A stretch of 64,000 bases of DNA, from NCBI GenBank assembly GCA_933822405.4, contig CAKOGP040001759.1, positions 1 through 64,000 on the forward strand. Direction: 5' to 3'. This DNA is from Cylindrotheca closterium (Eukaryota; Bacillariophyta; Bacillariophyceae; Bacillariales; Bacillariaceae). Position 1 is the stretch's first letter, and each line of letters begins with the position of its first letter. This document shows positions 8,803 to 18,957 of the stretch, piece after piece. A model generated the notes under the pieces. That model searched no databases. It saw only the letters and a list, made by a program, of their open reading frames with translations, and had not been told where the DNA came from. Made by a program: the position numbers and the translations under genes.

Positions 8803-9669
8803 CATCGGACAAACTGAGATAAGGAGAAGTCGTGTATAACTCGTTTTCAGTTTGAAGCAATTTGGGTTTTACTGCATATAATTCTTACAAAACAAATTAT
8901 ATTTTTTATTGATTCACCTGATATTATATATATATCTATATATATATATAAATAAAATATAACGTGCTGAATAATGTGTTATTTGGGAATTTGTCCGGAA
9001 TTGGTACGTGTACTGTGCGTGTACAAGTGTACGCGTACACTGTACGAGAACACGAGTACCGATTTAGGCTCAAAACGGGCGATTTTGGGATCCGTCCGAC
9101 AGATGGGGGCTTTTGCCCGCGAGCTAAAGATGTACCTGGCACCTGGCACTATTGATAGAGACCGCGGAACATGACTGGCGTATGAACTTCAAGTAGGACC
9201 AATCCATTCACTCCTTTTTACTTCAGTACGTGTACTAGGAACAAAGGTAAGCAAAATACCGTAGATTGGACATTTCAATGATCCCCAATTTGCGCTTACG
9301 TTCAAAGGAGGAGGGAACATGCATGCGCAAGCTGGTGGAGCGAGAAAAGGGAACCATCAATTTTCTCACAAATGTCATCAGGTTCTCAACAATAATAATC
9401 CAACAAACATTTAAGTACGGTACCATACATAAGTTAGTTTCGATCAGAACGGCAATCTTGTGCCAGCCCAAAAGTGCTTCGAGCTCCTCGATTACGAGAA
9501 TCACTCTTACGATCACTTTCCATCGACTTTTTGTTAGAGGCAGGGACAACCTTAGCGTTAGTGCTCCGAAATCCAACAGTCAGTCACCAAGAAGTCTTAT
9601 AGCTGATAGCCTTATACAATACAGTAGATACAGCAATTGATCGCGAACCACTCAATCCAGTGGCTCCTA
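8803..9669. other. intergenic region with TA repeats and a perfect palindrome
   Basis: Contains a TA-rich microsatellite at about 8921-8952 and a perfect 16-bp palindrome, AGTGTACGCGTACACT, at 9026-9041, inside a GTAC-rich stretch. An open frame at 9266-9640 on the plus strand has no recognisable domain. The last part is probably the PRORP promoter and 5' UTR. Confidence 0.5.
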
Positions 9670-12600
9670 ATGCAAGTGACAGACGATTGTGCAAAACAGG
9701 ACATGGGACTTTCGAATAACAATCTCTCTGCAACGTCAACATCACAACATACTAAGACAGAGGAATCATTCTTATTTTCATCCACTATGAATCATGAGAA
9801 TGAACGCTCAACGGATCTTTGTACGAAACGAAAGGCAGCAGAGATTGAAGTTGACGCGATGGATACTTCTCTCAAAGCCAGCAATATCGTCGGAACATCA
9901 GATAAGATTCCACAGCAGCGAGAGCCTCCATTGAAGAAAAGGTTCAGTCTGGATTTGTTGTCGGAAGCATCGGCGATGCTCGCACAAGGTTTCGGTCCTT
10001 CCAAGATTCAGGAGATTGTGCAGCGACAGGAGAATGAATCGTCTGCCATTAGGGAACAACAACAACAACAACAACAAGAAATGGAGAAAAATGATTCAGC
10101 GCCAGCAACATCATCAGACCAAATGGTGTTGGACGAAGCTCCAGACAAGGCTGGCCCTACAAACGGGGCAAATAGCGTATCGGTTGAGCCCAAAGTAGAG
10201 CCAACAGTGAATTCAGAAGCATCAAACGTTTTTAAAAATATCAGAAGCGATGCAAACGCAGAACAATCAGTGCAAAAGACAAATGAGCAATCACCACCAC
10301 AGGTGGATCAAGAACTGAAGCCGAGTACTTCAATACGGACAGGACCAGAGAATGATAATTCAGTAGTCAAGAAACCATCCATTGATATTATTAAGGTGGA
10401 CACTGTGGAAAAGGATACGCCAATCCGTACCGTATCAGAGACAGATAATTCAGTCAAGGAATCATCAGCATCCCAAGATATGAAGGTCGATGATATAAAC
10501 AAGGACGCACGTCTGCAGACAATATCAGAGAAAGCGGTTGAGACTTCAAAGGATACGCCGAATATTCAGACAGCAACAGTACAGCTACCATCCGACACAC
10601 CAGGCACTGCTCCAATGAAGCAGTCCGCCGAAGAGACTCCAATTGACATTGCGACAATGAGTACGCCGAGTGTTCAGACAAAATCGTCAGGGGCAGATAC
10701 TGCAGTTATTAAGGAATCTCAGGATGTACAAGTCGACAGTGAAAATAAGGATGACACTCCAATGGAAGCAGCAGCAGGCTCTGAGGGAGATACTTCAGTT
10801 AAGGAACCTCAGGTGACTCTGGCCGACGACGAGAAAAAAGATGCACCGATGCAGACGGCAGCAGAATTAGAGGCGCCAGATAATTCAGTTAAGGAAGAAT
10901 CTGCATCTGGCAATAATACCGAGGTTAATAATGTGAAAAATGTCACTGCGATGCCAAATTCTCCACCAGGGACAGAACATTCAGTCAAGGAAGAATCATC
11001 ATTACAAACTGCAAAGTTTACCGTTGTGCAGGAGGACACTCCAATGCCGAGTGCATCATTAGAGGCAGATGATTTGATCAAGGAAGAATCATCATCTCAC
11101 GATGCTGAAGAGGCCAACGATGTCAAGCATGTCGCTGCGATGCCGACTTCATCAACGGAGACTGACAATGCTGTCAATCAAGAAGTATCACAACCTGTTA
11201 AGGTGAACGGTGTTAAGGAGGATATTCCAATGCAGAATGCATCATCAGAACCGGTTAGTTCAGTCAAGGAGTCGTCATCTGATAATGCCGAGGTTGACGA
11301 TGTGAAGAATGTAAGTGCGATGTCACCTTCACCGAAGACAGATAATTCAACCAAGGAAGAACCATCGCGACCTACAAAGATTAATGGTTTGAAGGACGAT
11401 TCTCCAATGCAGACTACATCACCAGAGGATGATACTTCAGTCAAGGAATCCTCATCGTTGGATGCTCAGGTCAAGAATTCTTCTGATATGCTGCCTAGTA
11501 GCAACGACGGCGTTTCTAATGGCGGTATACCAGCAGTAGCAAGTGAAGCGGTTGAGAGCTCGGCGACAAATAGTGGAGAGGATCAGACTGGAGAGACTGT
11601 GGCGCAGACTATGGTGGCGAATGGGCCACTCGTGAAGGACGCGAAAGAATTAAACGGACAACAGGAGCAATCTGGAGAATCTATGGCTATTGGCGACACA
11701 ATCAAGGAGATGGAAAAGGCGACCGATGAGCCTAAGACTGCCGATGAGCCCAAAACGGCTGAAACCAAAGTCGAGGAGGCCAAAAAAGATACAACTGGAG
11801 AACCAATGAGTACAGATGAAATTGTCAAGGAGACAAAAGAGGAAAGTGGGGCTACCGTATCAACTGACGAATCAGTGGAGACGATGACACAAGAAACAAG
11901 GGGGCCTGTGTCTGGGACTACCAGTGTTTTGACGGAAACTCAACAAGAAAAAGAAGAATCCGTGACCAATGGGGAAAAAGGTCCGGAGACGAAAGAAGAA
12001 AATAGGCAAGCCGAGGCTAACGAAAAATTAATCGAGCCAGCGCAACAAGAAAGCGGAAATGGTATCGGAGATGACGAATCAGCCAAGGGTACGAAGGAAA
12101 TGCCTGACAAATCAGTGGAGAAGACGAAGGAAGAGGAACGAGATCCGATGGCTATGGACGAAAAAGTTAAAGAAAAAGCCGAAGGAAATGAACAGCCAGT
12201 GGCCTCCATTGAATCAGGCAAGGAAATGAACGGCGAAAGCTGTGAACGAATGGCTTGTGATGAAGAAGCTGAGAAAGTGGAAGAGGATAAATCGGAGCCT
12301 ATGATCATCGATGAATCTGCTAAAGAGACGACAGCAGCGAATCCTAGTACCTCCAGCAGAGAAACTGAGAACGAGATCGCCATGGAAAAGCCAGCAGTGA
12401 GTGACGCGCCAACCATGTCTCGCGACGACACAGCTGATCCATCGCAGGGCAGTAGTGGTGTGATCGAATCATCGGCAGAAGCTGCTATGGATGTCGACGA
12501 CACCAAAACTGGTGAGCAAGCAATTGGCAATGGAATCAAACTTGATGAAAAGGAAACAGCTTGCGAAAATCAATCTGCGCAAGCGGACAAGAAGATACCC

Positions 12601-14301
12601 AAGAAACGTACGAATCCGGAGGTACTGGAAATTAGGAAGCGGATTCAGTTTGGTTGCCGCGACAATGACCTGTCCGCGGCTATGGCAGCGTACGACGAAG
12701 CTATTGACAAGGAAATCAAGGTTGAAGCGCAGTCGTTTTACAATCTATTGAATCTCTGTGATGGAACAGAACGAAACGTTCACATTGGGACTCCAAAAGC
12801 CAAATCGACCCTGTCTGATGGCATCGACGGGGTACCGGATGTCGATGAAGCGACTCGCTTGAAATTTGCCTTTCGGCTTCGGGACCATATGAAGGAATTG
12901 AATCTTTCACTGAATGAAGCTGCCTATTCAGCTATTGTGAAATTGCTGTCAAAGTCAAGAGAATTTGACCAAGCGCTGGCAATACTCGAAGAATCAGAAA
13001 ACGTGCAACAGTGCAAGCCAAGGCTTCGGCTCTACTCTTCCCTCTTAATTGCCTATTGCGAAGAACACCGAATGCTGGACGCGTTGGAGATCTGGAAGAA
13101 GCTAACTCAGCAGAAGCTGCAGGCGACCGAAAAGGAGTATGCTGCCTTGATGCAATGCGCGACTTCTACGGGGGACGCCATAGTGTTTGCAAGGGTGCTG
13201 ACTGACCTCGCCGAGGATGTTCTCGTACCATCGAAAGGGACGGTTTCGCGGATACTGGAATGGTTTGAATTTGCTCACTCTTTCCACACAGCAAGTCTCA
13301 CCAAACGACGTGCTGATGAGACGAAAGTATGTGAGTGTCTGGAACAAATTCATGCGGGCGAAAAGGAGGCACCTCCAAATATGGGGCCCGTCGTAAATGT
13401 CAATGCGTGGCAAATAAGTTCGGCCTGTCCCATTGACATGAAAAGTGGTACACTTCAAACTGGATGCTTGAAAGGGTGCAAATTGAGTCCAGTCAACATC
13501 TCGCAACGGGCGTGGGATGAAATGAGAGATATGAACGAGAAGATTGTTACGGATGGACAAGTGGAAGGGCACAACACACAGTTCCAAGGGGGAAAGAAAG
13601 GGAAAAAGAGAATGGACTTCTCTCCAGAAGAACGTAAACAAGAATGGGATCGCTTTACCAACTTCTTGGATTCCATTGGACACGTCGATGTGGTTATTGA
13701 CGGCGCCAATGTCGGATGCTTTGAAAAGAACTTTGCCGGAGCTCCGAAACACATTGATTATCGTCAAATTGACTGGATCGTCCAGCACTTTTCGAAAATG
13801 GGGAAAAAGGTACTTCTTGTATTGCACGAGCGCCACTTTGCAAAACACATGATGCCAGACAACTTCCGGTGGCTCGAACAGAAATGGTTGAATGGCAGGA
13901 ACCTGTACAAGACACCAAGGGGGATGAACGACGATTGGTTCTGGCTTCATGTCGCCTACAAACACCAGTCTCTAGTAGTTACGAACGACGAGATGCGCGA
14001 TCATCACTTTCAGATGCTAGCTCCACGAACTTTCTTGCGTTGGAAGGAACGCCACCATGCGCACTTTGATTTTGGAAATTGGATCACTGCTGGAGATGGA
14101 AGCCGGCAAAGGGAGGTCTTACTCACCTTGCCTGAAGCTTATTCTAGACGACTGCAACGCGTGGAAGATGGCCTGGTCGTTCCGTTGGCAAAGCAAGGCG
14201 ATAGCAATCGATTCATGGATGGGGGACACGCTGCTTCTGATGATGAACCGGAGGAAGAGACGTACTTGTGCATTCGCCCAAACAAGCCGCAGGATTCATA
14301 A
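9670..14301 (+). CDS. PRORP: protein-only RNase P (PRORP) with giant repetitive N-terminus
   Basis: A 1543-residue intronless protein from the first ATG (the frame opens earlier with TTG). Residues 1 to about 970 are low-complexity Ser/Thr/Glu/Lys-rich, with a Gln run near 130 and, between about 200 and 620, imperfect repeats of 30-40 residues with SVKEESS, DDVKNV and AMPTSS-type words. Then come PPR-like helical repeats (about 980-1220), Cys residues of the zinc module (SACPIDMKSGTLQTGC, about 1250) and the NYN/PIN nuclease: VDVVIDGANVG (about 1337), RGMNDDWFWLHVAYK (about 1416) and VVTNDEMRDHHF (about 1434), whose Asp residues bind the metals. PRORP cuts 5' leaders from pre-tRNA. The usual length is 500-700 residues, so the extension is exceptional. 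Location (nucleus or organelle) is not clear. Confidence 0.92.
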   Translation: MQVTDDCAKQDMGLSNNNLSATSTSQHTKTEESFLFSSTMNHENERSTDLCTKRKAAEIEVDAMDTSLKASNIVGTSDKIPQQREPPLKKRFSLDLLSEASAMLAQGFGPSKIQEIVQRQENESSAIREQQQQQQQEMEKNDSAPATSSDQMVLDEAPDKAGPTNGANSVSVEPKVEPTVNSEASNVFKNIRSDANAEQSVQKTNEQSPPQVDQELKPSTSIRTGPENDNSVVKKPSIDIIKVDTVEKDTPIRTVSETDNSVKESSASQDMKVDDINKDARLQTISEKAVETSKDTPNIQTATVQLPSDTPGTAPMKQSAEETPIDIATMSTPSVQTKSSGADTAVIKESQDVQVDSENKDDTPMEAAAGSEGDTSVKEPQVTLADDEKKDAPMQTAAELEAPDNSVKEESASGNNTEVNNVKNVTAMPNSPPGTEHSVKEESSLQTAKFTVVQEDTPMPSASLEADDLIKEESSSHDAEEANDVKHVAAMPTSSTETDNAVNQEVSQPVKVNGVKEDIPMQNASSEPVSSVKESSSDNAEVDDVKNVSAMSPSPKTDNSTKEEPSRPTKINGLKDDSPMQTTSPEDDTSVKESSSLDAQVKNSSDMLPSSNDGVSNGGIPAVASEAVESSATNSGEDQTGETVAQTMVANGPLVKDAKELNGQQEQSGESMAIGDTIKEMEKATDEPKTADEPKTAETKVEEAKKDTTGEPMSTDEIVKETKEESGATVSTDESVETMTQETRGPVSGTTSVLTETQQEKEESVTNGEKGPETKEENRQAEANEKLIEPAQQESGNGIGDDESAKGTKEMPDKSVEKTKEEERDPMAMDEKVKEKAEGNEQPVASIESGKEMNGESCERMACDEEAEKVEEDKSEPMIIDESAKETTAANPSTSSRETENEIAMEKPAVSDAPTMSRDDTADPSQGSSGVIESSAEAAMDVDDTKTGEQAIGNGIKLDEKETACENQSAQADKKIPKKRTNPEVLEIRKRIQFGCRDNDLSAAMAAYDEAIDKEIKVEAQSFYNLLNLCDGTERNVHIGTPKAKSTLSDGIDGVPDVDEATRLKFAFRLRDHMKELNLSLNEAAYSAIVKLLSKSREFDQALAILEESENVQQCKPRLRLYSSLLIAYCEEHRMLDALEIWKKLTQQKLQATEKEYAALMQCATSTGDAIVFARVLTDLAEDVLVPSKGTVSRILEWFEFAHSFHTASLTKRRADETKVCECLEQIHAGEKEAPPNMGPVVNVNAWQISSACPIDMKSGTLQTGCLKGCKLSPVNISQRAWDEMRDMNEKIVTDGQVEGHNTQFQGGKKGKKRMDFSPEERKQEWDRFTNFLDSIGHVDVVIDGANVGCFEKNFAGAPKHIDYRQIDWIVQHFSKMGKKVLLVLHERHFAKHMMPDNFRWLEQKWLNGRNLYKTPRGMNDDWFWLHVAYKHQSLVVTNDEMRDHHFQMLAPRTFLRWKERHHAHFDFGNWITAGDGSRQREVLLTLPEAYSRRLQRVEDGLVVPLAKQGDSNRFMDGGHAASDDEPEEETYLCIRPNKPQDS

Positions 14302-14562
14302 AACATAATTTGATACTGCTAAATCCATCTCTCGTTTGTTACTACTATCTTTGAATATAAAATAAAATGAAGTACTTTAATTTTTTAAAAACAACATTTG
14401 GTAGTGTACTAAGAATGAATGAATAAATGAATGAATCTCTACTGTGTTATGATAATGAAGTAGAACTTGATTTTTGTGATAAGAAATATATTTTGAAACT
14501 TCTCAGAAATTATAACAGCTTGTGTGCGCATATGGAAAACATAGTGTGATGGATTGGTGGCC
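14302..14562. other. convergent 3' ends, AT-rich
   Basis: Short intergenic stretch between the stops of the PRORP and RS-rich genes, with AATAAA-like words near 14357 and a GAAT repeat at 14413-14436. Probably both 3' UTRs. Confidence 0.4.
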
Positions 14563-15480
14563 TTATAGATCAGCCCTGGTCATTGACGATTTGGCTCTAA
14601 TAGCTTGAATTCTCTCAAACTTGCGACCCGATCGCTTGTCGCGGGATGCCAAAACCTTCTTTTGGTAGTCTTCAATGGTATTGAATTCTGCCGAGTCCAC
14701 TCGCAGGTGAGATGGAGATCTTGGAGAAGACACTGGTGATAGTACTCTTGGAGAAGGTCTTGGTGAGTTTGCCGATGGAGACCTTGGATTGTATCGATTC
14801 TTGATTGATCGGAACAAGACAGGAGGAGCTTCGTCCCGCCTTCCAGGGGCAGAGTCTCTGGAACAGTTGGTGTCTCTTGGTGAGTCATCACCACCACCGT
14901 CGATGGTTAGCTTCTCTGGTCTCTTTCTCTCCATATTTCTCGGCTTTTCAGCAGAAGGCATTCTCTCGCTGGCAGGTTCATCGTTAACCTGCTCACGAGC
15001 ATCTCTGATTTCATTCGCCTCGGATGGGGCTTGTGGAATTTGAGTCTCCATTTCCTCCACAGGAGGAGGTCTCACTGGTTGTTCTGTTTGAATTCGATCC
15101 AGTTCATGTTCAGACTCAGAGTCTTCATCGTCATCGTTGATGAAGCTTTCGCGACGTCGATTCTTGCTTTGGTTGCTCACTCGGCTTTGGGCACTGGAAC
15201 CTCGTCTGCGAGACGAGCGACGATGGCCATCTCTGCTCTCGGCACGGCTCTTCGACCGGGATCTAGTTTTAGACACAGATCTAGAGGAGGATCGTCTTCC
15301 TCTTCCCTTGACAGACCTAGATGAAGATCGCCGTTGTCTTCCGTCGCTGCGTTCACGATGTCTACTGTCGCGTGGTTGGACTTCAGTCCGAAGGCTTTGG
15401 TCCTCATCTCCGTAATCATTCAAGAGACATGCCCACATGGAATCACAGAAGGTTGTCTCTTCCACTGGAACCGACCGCAT
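14563..15480 (-). CDS. Arg/Ser-rich disordered protein
   Basis: Starting at the ATG of MRSVPVEETTF gives 305 residues; the frame opens upstream to 15627 but only with TTG. A short ordered front (CDSMWACLLNDYGDED) is followed by an RS-type domain (about 45-110) rich in RSSSRS, SRSKSR and RRGSSAQ words, an acidic stretch (NDDDEDSESEHEL), and a Pro/Ser-rich part with PSPRVLSPVSSPRSPS. The last 50 residues are ordered and basic. RS domains are typical of splicing factors, but no RRM or other partner domain is present, so the function is open. It sits divergently from the first SKP1 gene with about 500 bp between starts. An upstream exon is possible. Confidence 0.65.
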   Translation of the reverse strand: MRSVPVEETTFCDSMWACLLNDYGDEDQSLRTEVQPRDSRHRERSDGRQRRSSSRSVKGRGRRSSSRSVSKTRSRSKSRAESRDGHRRSSRRRGSSAQSRVSNQSKNRRRESFINDDDEDSESEHELDRIQTEQPVRPPPVEEMETQIPQAPSEANEIRDAREQVNDEPASERMPSAEKPRNMERKRPEKLTIDGGGDDSPRDTNCSRDSAPGRRDEAPPVLFRSIKNRYNPRSPSANSPRPSPRVLSPVSSPRSPSHLRVDSAEFNTIEDYQKKVLASRDKRSGRKFERIQAIRAKSSMTRADL

Positions 15481-15980
15481 GATTGTAGCTTTCTCTTCTG
15501 CGTTTGTGAAGAAGATTGTGTTGGATGTCTCGATAGCGAATATAGTGGATGCGGAAAGCAAAACGTGTGGGTTCGGTCTCGTCAGGCTGGCTAACGCGTC
15601 TACCGGGTGCCAGAGACAATCGCTCAATCATAAGTAGAAGTGTGGCAGGCTCGAGTTGCTGTCACCCCAAAATGTCACACTGGTAAATCAACGGATCGCC
15701 AATGAAATCTTCCAACGGAAACTGCAAGCAGTACCTGGTGAAAGGACAGACCAGAAAAGATCCGGGTTTCTACCAGTAGTCAGCGAAACGTGACCCGCGC
15801 GACGCGAAACCTGCAACTGTGGATTCGACCGCGTCGACTGCTTCCACGAAAACCCCCACGCTGTTCCCAAAACACAGACAACACGAGTCGTCCCATTCAT
15901 TCATTGCGACTGACTCTTTGCAGCACTTTATCTCAAACTAATCACATCCAATATTAATACCTCATCAACAATATATAATC
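15481..15980. other. shared upstream region of RS-rich and SKP1 genes
   Basis: About 500 bases between two divergent starts. It includes the frame continuing upstream from the RS-rich gene without an ATG, GC-richer sequence near 15790-15850, and AT-rich sequence just before the SKP1 start. No defined element recognised. Confidence 0.35.
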
Positions 15981-16625
15981 ATGGATTCTGAAGAAGGTAC
16001 CGTTGTCCTTGTAAGTTTTTTAAAACGTCGTGGAGAGAAAGGAGAACGCTGGCATACTTTAGACGCAACTCGCAACGATGATGATCAACATTATCATCCA
16101 CGTTTCTAATGCACTCTGCTTGTCGCTTTCATCATCATACGCATACCATAGGTTTCCAAGGAAGGAGACAAATTTCCTGTTCCCAAGGCTGTTGCCTACA
16201 TGTCTGGTCTTGCCAAGGACACTATTGATGACGAGAATGATGACGACGAGCCAGAAGTTCCTCTTCCCAATGTCAAGGCGGATGTCCTCCGCAAGGTGAT
16301 TGAGTACTGCGAACACTACCTCAAGGAGAAGATGACGGATATTGAAAAGCCTCTTAAGAGCAATAAGATGTCTGACGTCGTCCAAGAGTGGTATGCCACC
16401 TTTGTGGATTCGGAAGAGCACGAAATGCTCTTTGAGCTGATTTTGGCTGCCAACTTTATGGATATCAAGCCCTTGTTGGAACTTGCGTCTGCAGCCGTGG
16501 CAGCCATGATGAAGGGAAGGACCCCAGAAGAAATTCGCAAGGTGTTCAAGATTCAAGAAGGAGACTTTACACCTGAAGAAGAGAATCGCGTCCGTGAGGA
16601 AAACAAGTGGTGTGAAGAAGCTTAA
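15981..16625 (+). CDS. SKP1: SKP1, SCF ubiquitin ligase adaptor
   Basis: Exons 15981-16010 and 16152-16625, phase-0 intron with GTAAGT and a CATAG end, giving 167 residues. The BTB/POZ part (1 to about 70) contains VPLPNVKADVLRKVIEYCEH. The C-terminal dimerisation part contains DIKPLLELASAAVAAMMKG and GRTPEEIRKVF and ends with REENKWCEEA, the canonical SKP1 end that binds F-box proteins. SKP1 links Cullin-1 to F-box receptors for substrate ubiquitination, in nucleus and cytosol. Of the three paralogues here, this and the one at 23.7-24.3 kb are the conventional copies; all three share the same intron position after the first beta strand. Confidence 0.95.
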
Positions 16626-17246
16626 AGATGAGCGAGCTTGAATTGATGAAGCAGTCTGGCAAGCTTTTCGGAGCCGAAGCTGCTGTAACTATGAATAAAT
16701 AAACTGAATTAGATATTACGTTTTGTACATGAAAAGATGAAGTTGCATGATGATTGGAATGGTTGCCCACCAGGAGTGGACTGTTTTGAGTGTTCAATCA
16801 ATTTAAGATCTACTGCGGCAGGCTATCATGGAAACTGGAACTTCGATTTTTAGTTCCAGTGGAAACTAGCTGATATCATTCAATACAAGATGGATAATGT
16901 AGTATACAAAGCGTGTTGGAACGGTCGTTTTCACTTGTTTCTTGTTTCAGCGTGGCATTTTTCGATTGACTCACTCTTATCTGTGCGCGGGTTTGATCAA
17001 ATAGACCCGCCCGATCGATTGGAATCAACCGGTCGGGCGATGGACAGTCGTTGAAGTTTTTTCCGACAGATGCTCATCATGCGCGATCAGCGATCATGAC
17101 AAGATGCCGATTACTTCCCAGTTTCTATCGGGAACTATATATTATACTGTACCGTAGTATTGTTTACCAACACAAGAAGCGAAAGCAGAGGGGGTTGCTG
17201 CTATCGAACTTGGGGATTAGTTCGTTCTTTACTTTCACTCTTAGAT
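16626..17246. other. intergenic with a GC-rich hairpin
   Basis: Holds the SKP1 3' end and about 600 bases without a supported gene. An imperfect hairpin, CGCCCGATCG ... CGGTCGGGCG, lies at about 17009-17040 in otherwise AT-rich DNA. Confidence 0.4.
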
Positions 17247-17266
17247 TGACTGATTGATTGATTGAT

Positions 17267-17338
<72 letters not shown>
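17247..17338. repeat. TGAT microsatellite before the SKP1-like start
   Basis: About 22 units of the tetranucleotide GATT with one GATC variant, ending some 20 bases before the start codon of the SKP1-like gene. A similar tract precedes the Sec14-DUF6824 gene in the opposite orientation relative to the gene. Confidence 0.95.
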
Positions 17339-17359
17339 CCATTCATTCAACACAACACA

Positions 17360-17995
17360 ATGTCAGTGATGGAAGTGGATAGGACATACCGAACCGTCAC
17401 ATTTGTAAGTCACCTTCAAGCTAGCAAGGGAAAGGAAATACGTTTGCTCATTGGTCCTTTGTATCTCATGCTTCCATCTTGATCTGTGCCTTTTAATCAT
17501 CAGGAATCATCCTGTGGCACTCACGTGGCCATTTCCATCAGTGCGGACTGGCTTTGGAACTATTTGAAGGATTTTCATTACGTTTTACCCTTGCCAATCC
17601 TCAAGATGGCCGTGATACCAAAGATCATTGAATTTTGTTATCACTACTTGGAAGAACCCATGGTCGACATACTCCATGGCAACAATAACAACAACAGCAA
17701 CCACTATTATGGCCCGTTGATAGAGCAACACCACAGAATGGTCCAACCACCATGGTACACTTCCTTTTTGAATCACCTGAGTCGAGACGTCAAAGGGGAA
17801 CTGCTGATTGCTTCCAGAATCCTACATATTCAACCGCTGGAGGATTTGATAGGAGCGACCTTGTCCTTTCCACACAAAAATTACAACTTGTGTGATTTGC
17901 GAGAAATCTTGTTTCTGGAAACAAATAGTAATCGTCGGCCACGACAAAAGCGCAAATTGGAAGGTCATCAGTACTGCGGAAGCAGAAAGCGCTAG
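17360..17995 (+). CDS. divergent SKP1-like protein
   Basis: Exons 17360-17404 and 17504-17995, phase-0 GTAAGT...CAG intron at the same place as in the two SKP1 genes, giving 178 residues. Recognisable SKP1 words are LPLPILKMAVIPKIIEFCYH, YLEEPMVDI, WYTSFLNH and ILHIQPLEDLIGATL. It differs strongly: an Asn/His-rich insert (about 80-105), a start unlike the usual beta strand, and loss of the C-terminal PEEE...WCEE segment, replaced by a basic end (RRPRQKRKLEGHQ). The missing last helices form the F-box contact surface, so normal adaptor function is doubtful. It is open and spliceable, so perhaps a specialised paralogue rather than a dead gene. Confidence 0.8.
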
Positions 17996-18957
17996 CAATC
18001 TGTGTGGTCGCCAATGAATGACGTGATCCTTTCATGATGGCTGGATCCTCCAGGGGGAAGTTTGTGTTCAGTGAATGCTTGGGGTTCGATTCATTCCGAG
18101 ACGCTCTTGGCTCCATCGATTGCATACTAGACGAAATTGATTGATTGGAAATCATTCATTGATTCGCAGCTCCTGCTACTTGGATCTGCGGATGCATTCT
18201 GAAGCCATGGATCCATGCCTGTGAAAGAAACCAGGCGCATTTGGTCAGAGGATTGTTACCACGAGACGCATCCTCTTGGTTTTAGCAATTGATAATTCTT
18301 CACAACTGCTCCTGTTGCTACTGCTGTTACTGCCATCCAAGGATCTACTATAGGACTGACTATATTATCGGGGGACGATATGCAATGATGGAGGGCGTAC
18401 AAAAAAGAATGGATCGTTGACGCCAACCACAGTCTATATCTACATGCTGGGAACGAGAAGGATGAGTGATAGTTTGTATAGGCCCGTGACAAAAGGATGA
18501 TTAGTGTTAACGTGAAGGGGGTCAAGGGGACAAGGGGGACTATCAAAAGTTTGAGAGCGAGATACTTGCTTCATTTTTATAAAGACGGCGCAATCGCCAC
18601 ATCTTCGTAGAGTACAAACTAAAAAGCAGAATCATCATCATTTTTATTCTTGTTTAGAATGCTACCTAGTCCAACGAAGAAGACAAAAGAAACCAAGGGG
18701 AATAGCACGGACCATACTGTAGACTTCATCCTGCACCAAATTCTTCATGGTCCATTGCCGGCTTGCTTTAAGTATACACTAGACCCTTTGCTCCTCCACC
18801 AGTGAGTTTATACTTCTGCATACATTCCTTCCGGTAAACAATAACGAAGGAATGAATGAGTCGTGACGCCAAACAGTATCATAATTGTCCTTCTAGGATC
18901 CTCCTCTCATTGAGATATTGCAATCTTCCTTGCTTTGCGTATTCACATCAGTCTTTA
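17996..18957. other. intergenic, nothing firmly supported
   Basis: About 960 bases. A 48-codon plus-strand ORF at 18659-18805 starts with ATG and ends in TGA but has no recognisable domain. A 96-codon minus-strand frame (18256-18546) also looks non-coding. The last few dozen bases are the 3' UTR of the next gene. Confidence 0.35.

Noticed and set aside
9266..9640. 124-codon plus-strand ORF upstream of PRORP
   Set aside because: No recognisable domain, and it ends in the PRORP 5' region.
17009..17040. GC-rich hairpin as a terminator or RNA gene
   Set aside because: Imperfect stem and no T-run or conserved feature; eukaryotic context makes an intrinsic terminator meaningless.
18659..18805. 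48-codon ORF MLPSPTKKTKETKG...
   Set aside because: Short, isolated and without family; could be a chance frame after a TTTAG acceptor-like site.
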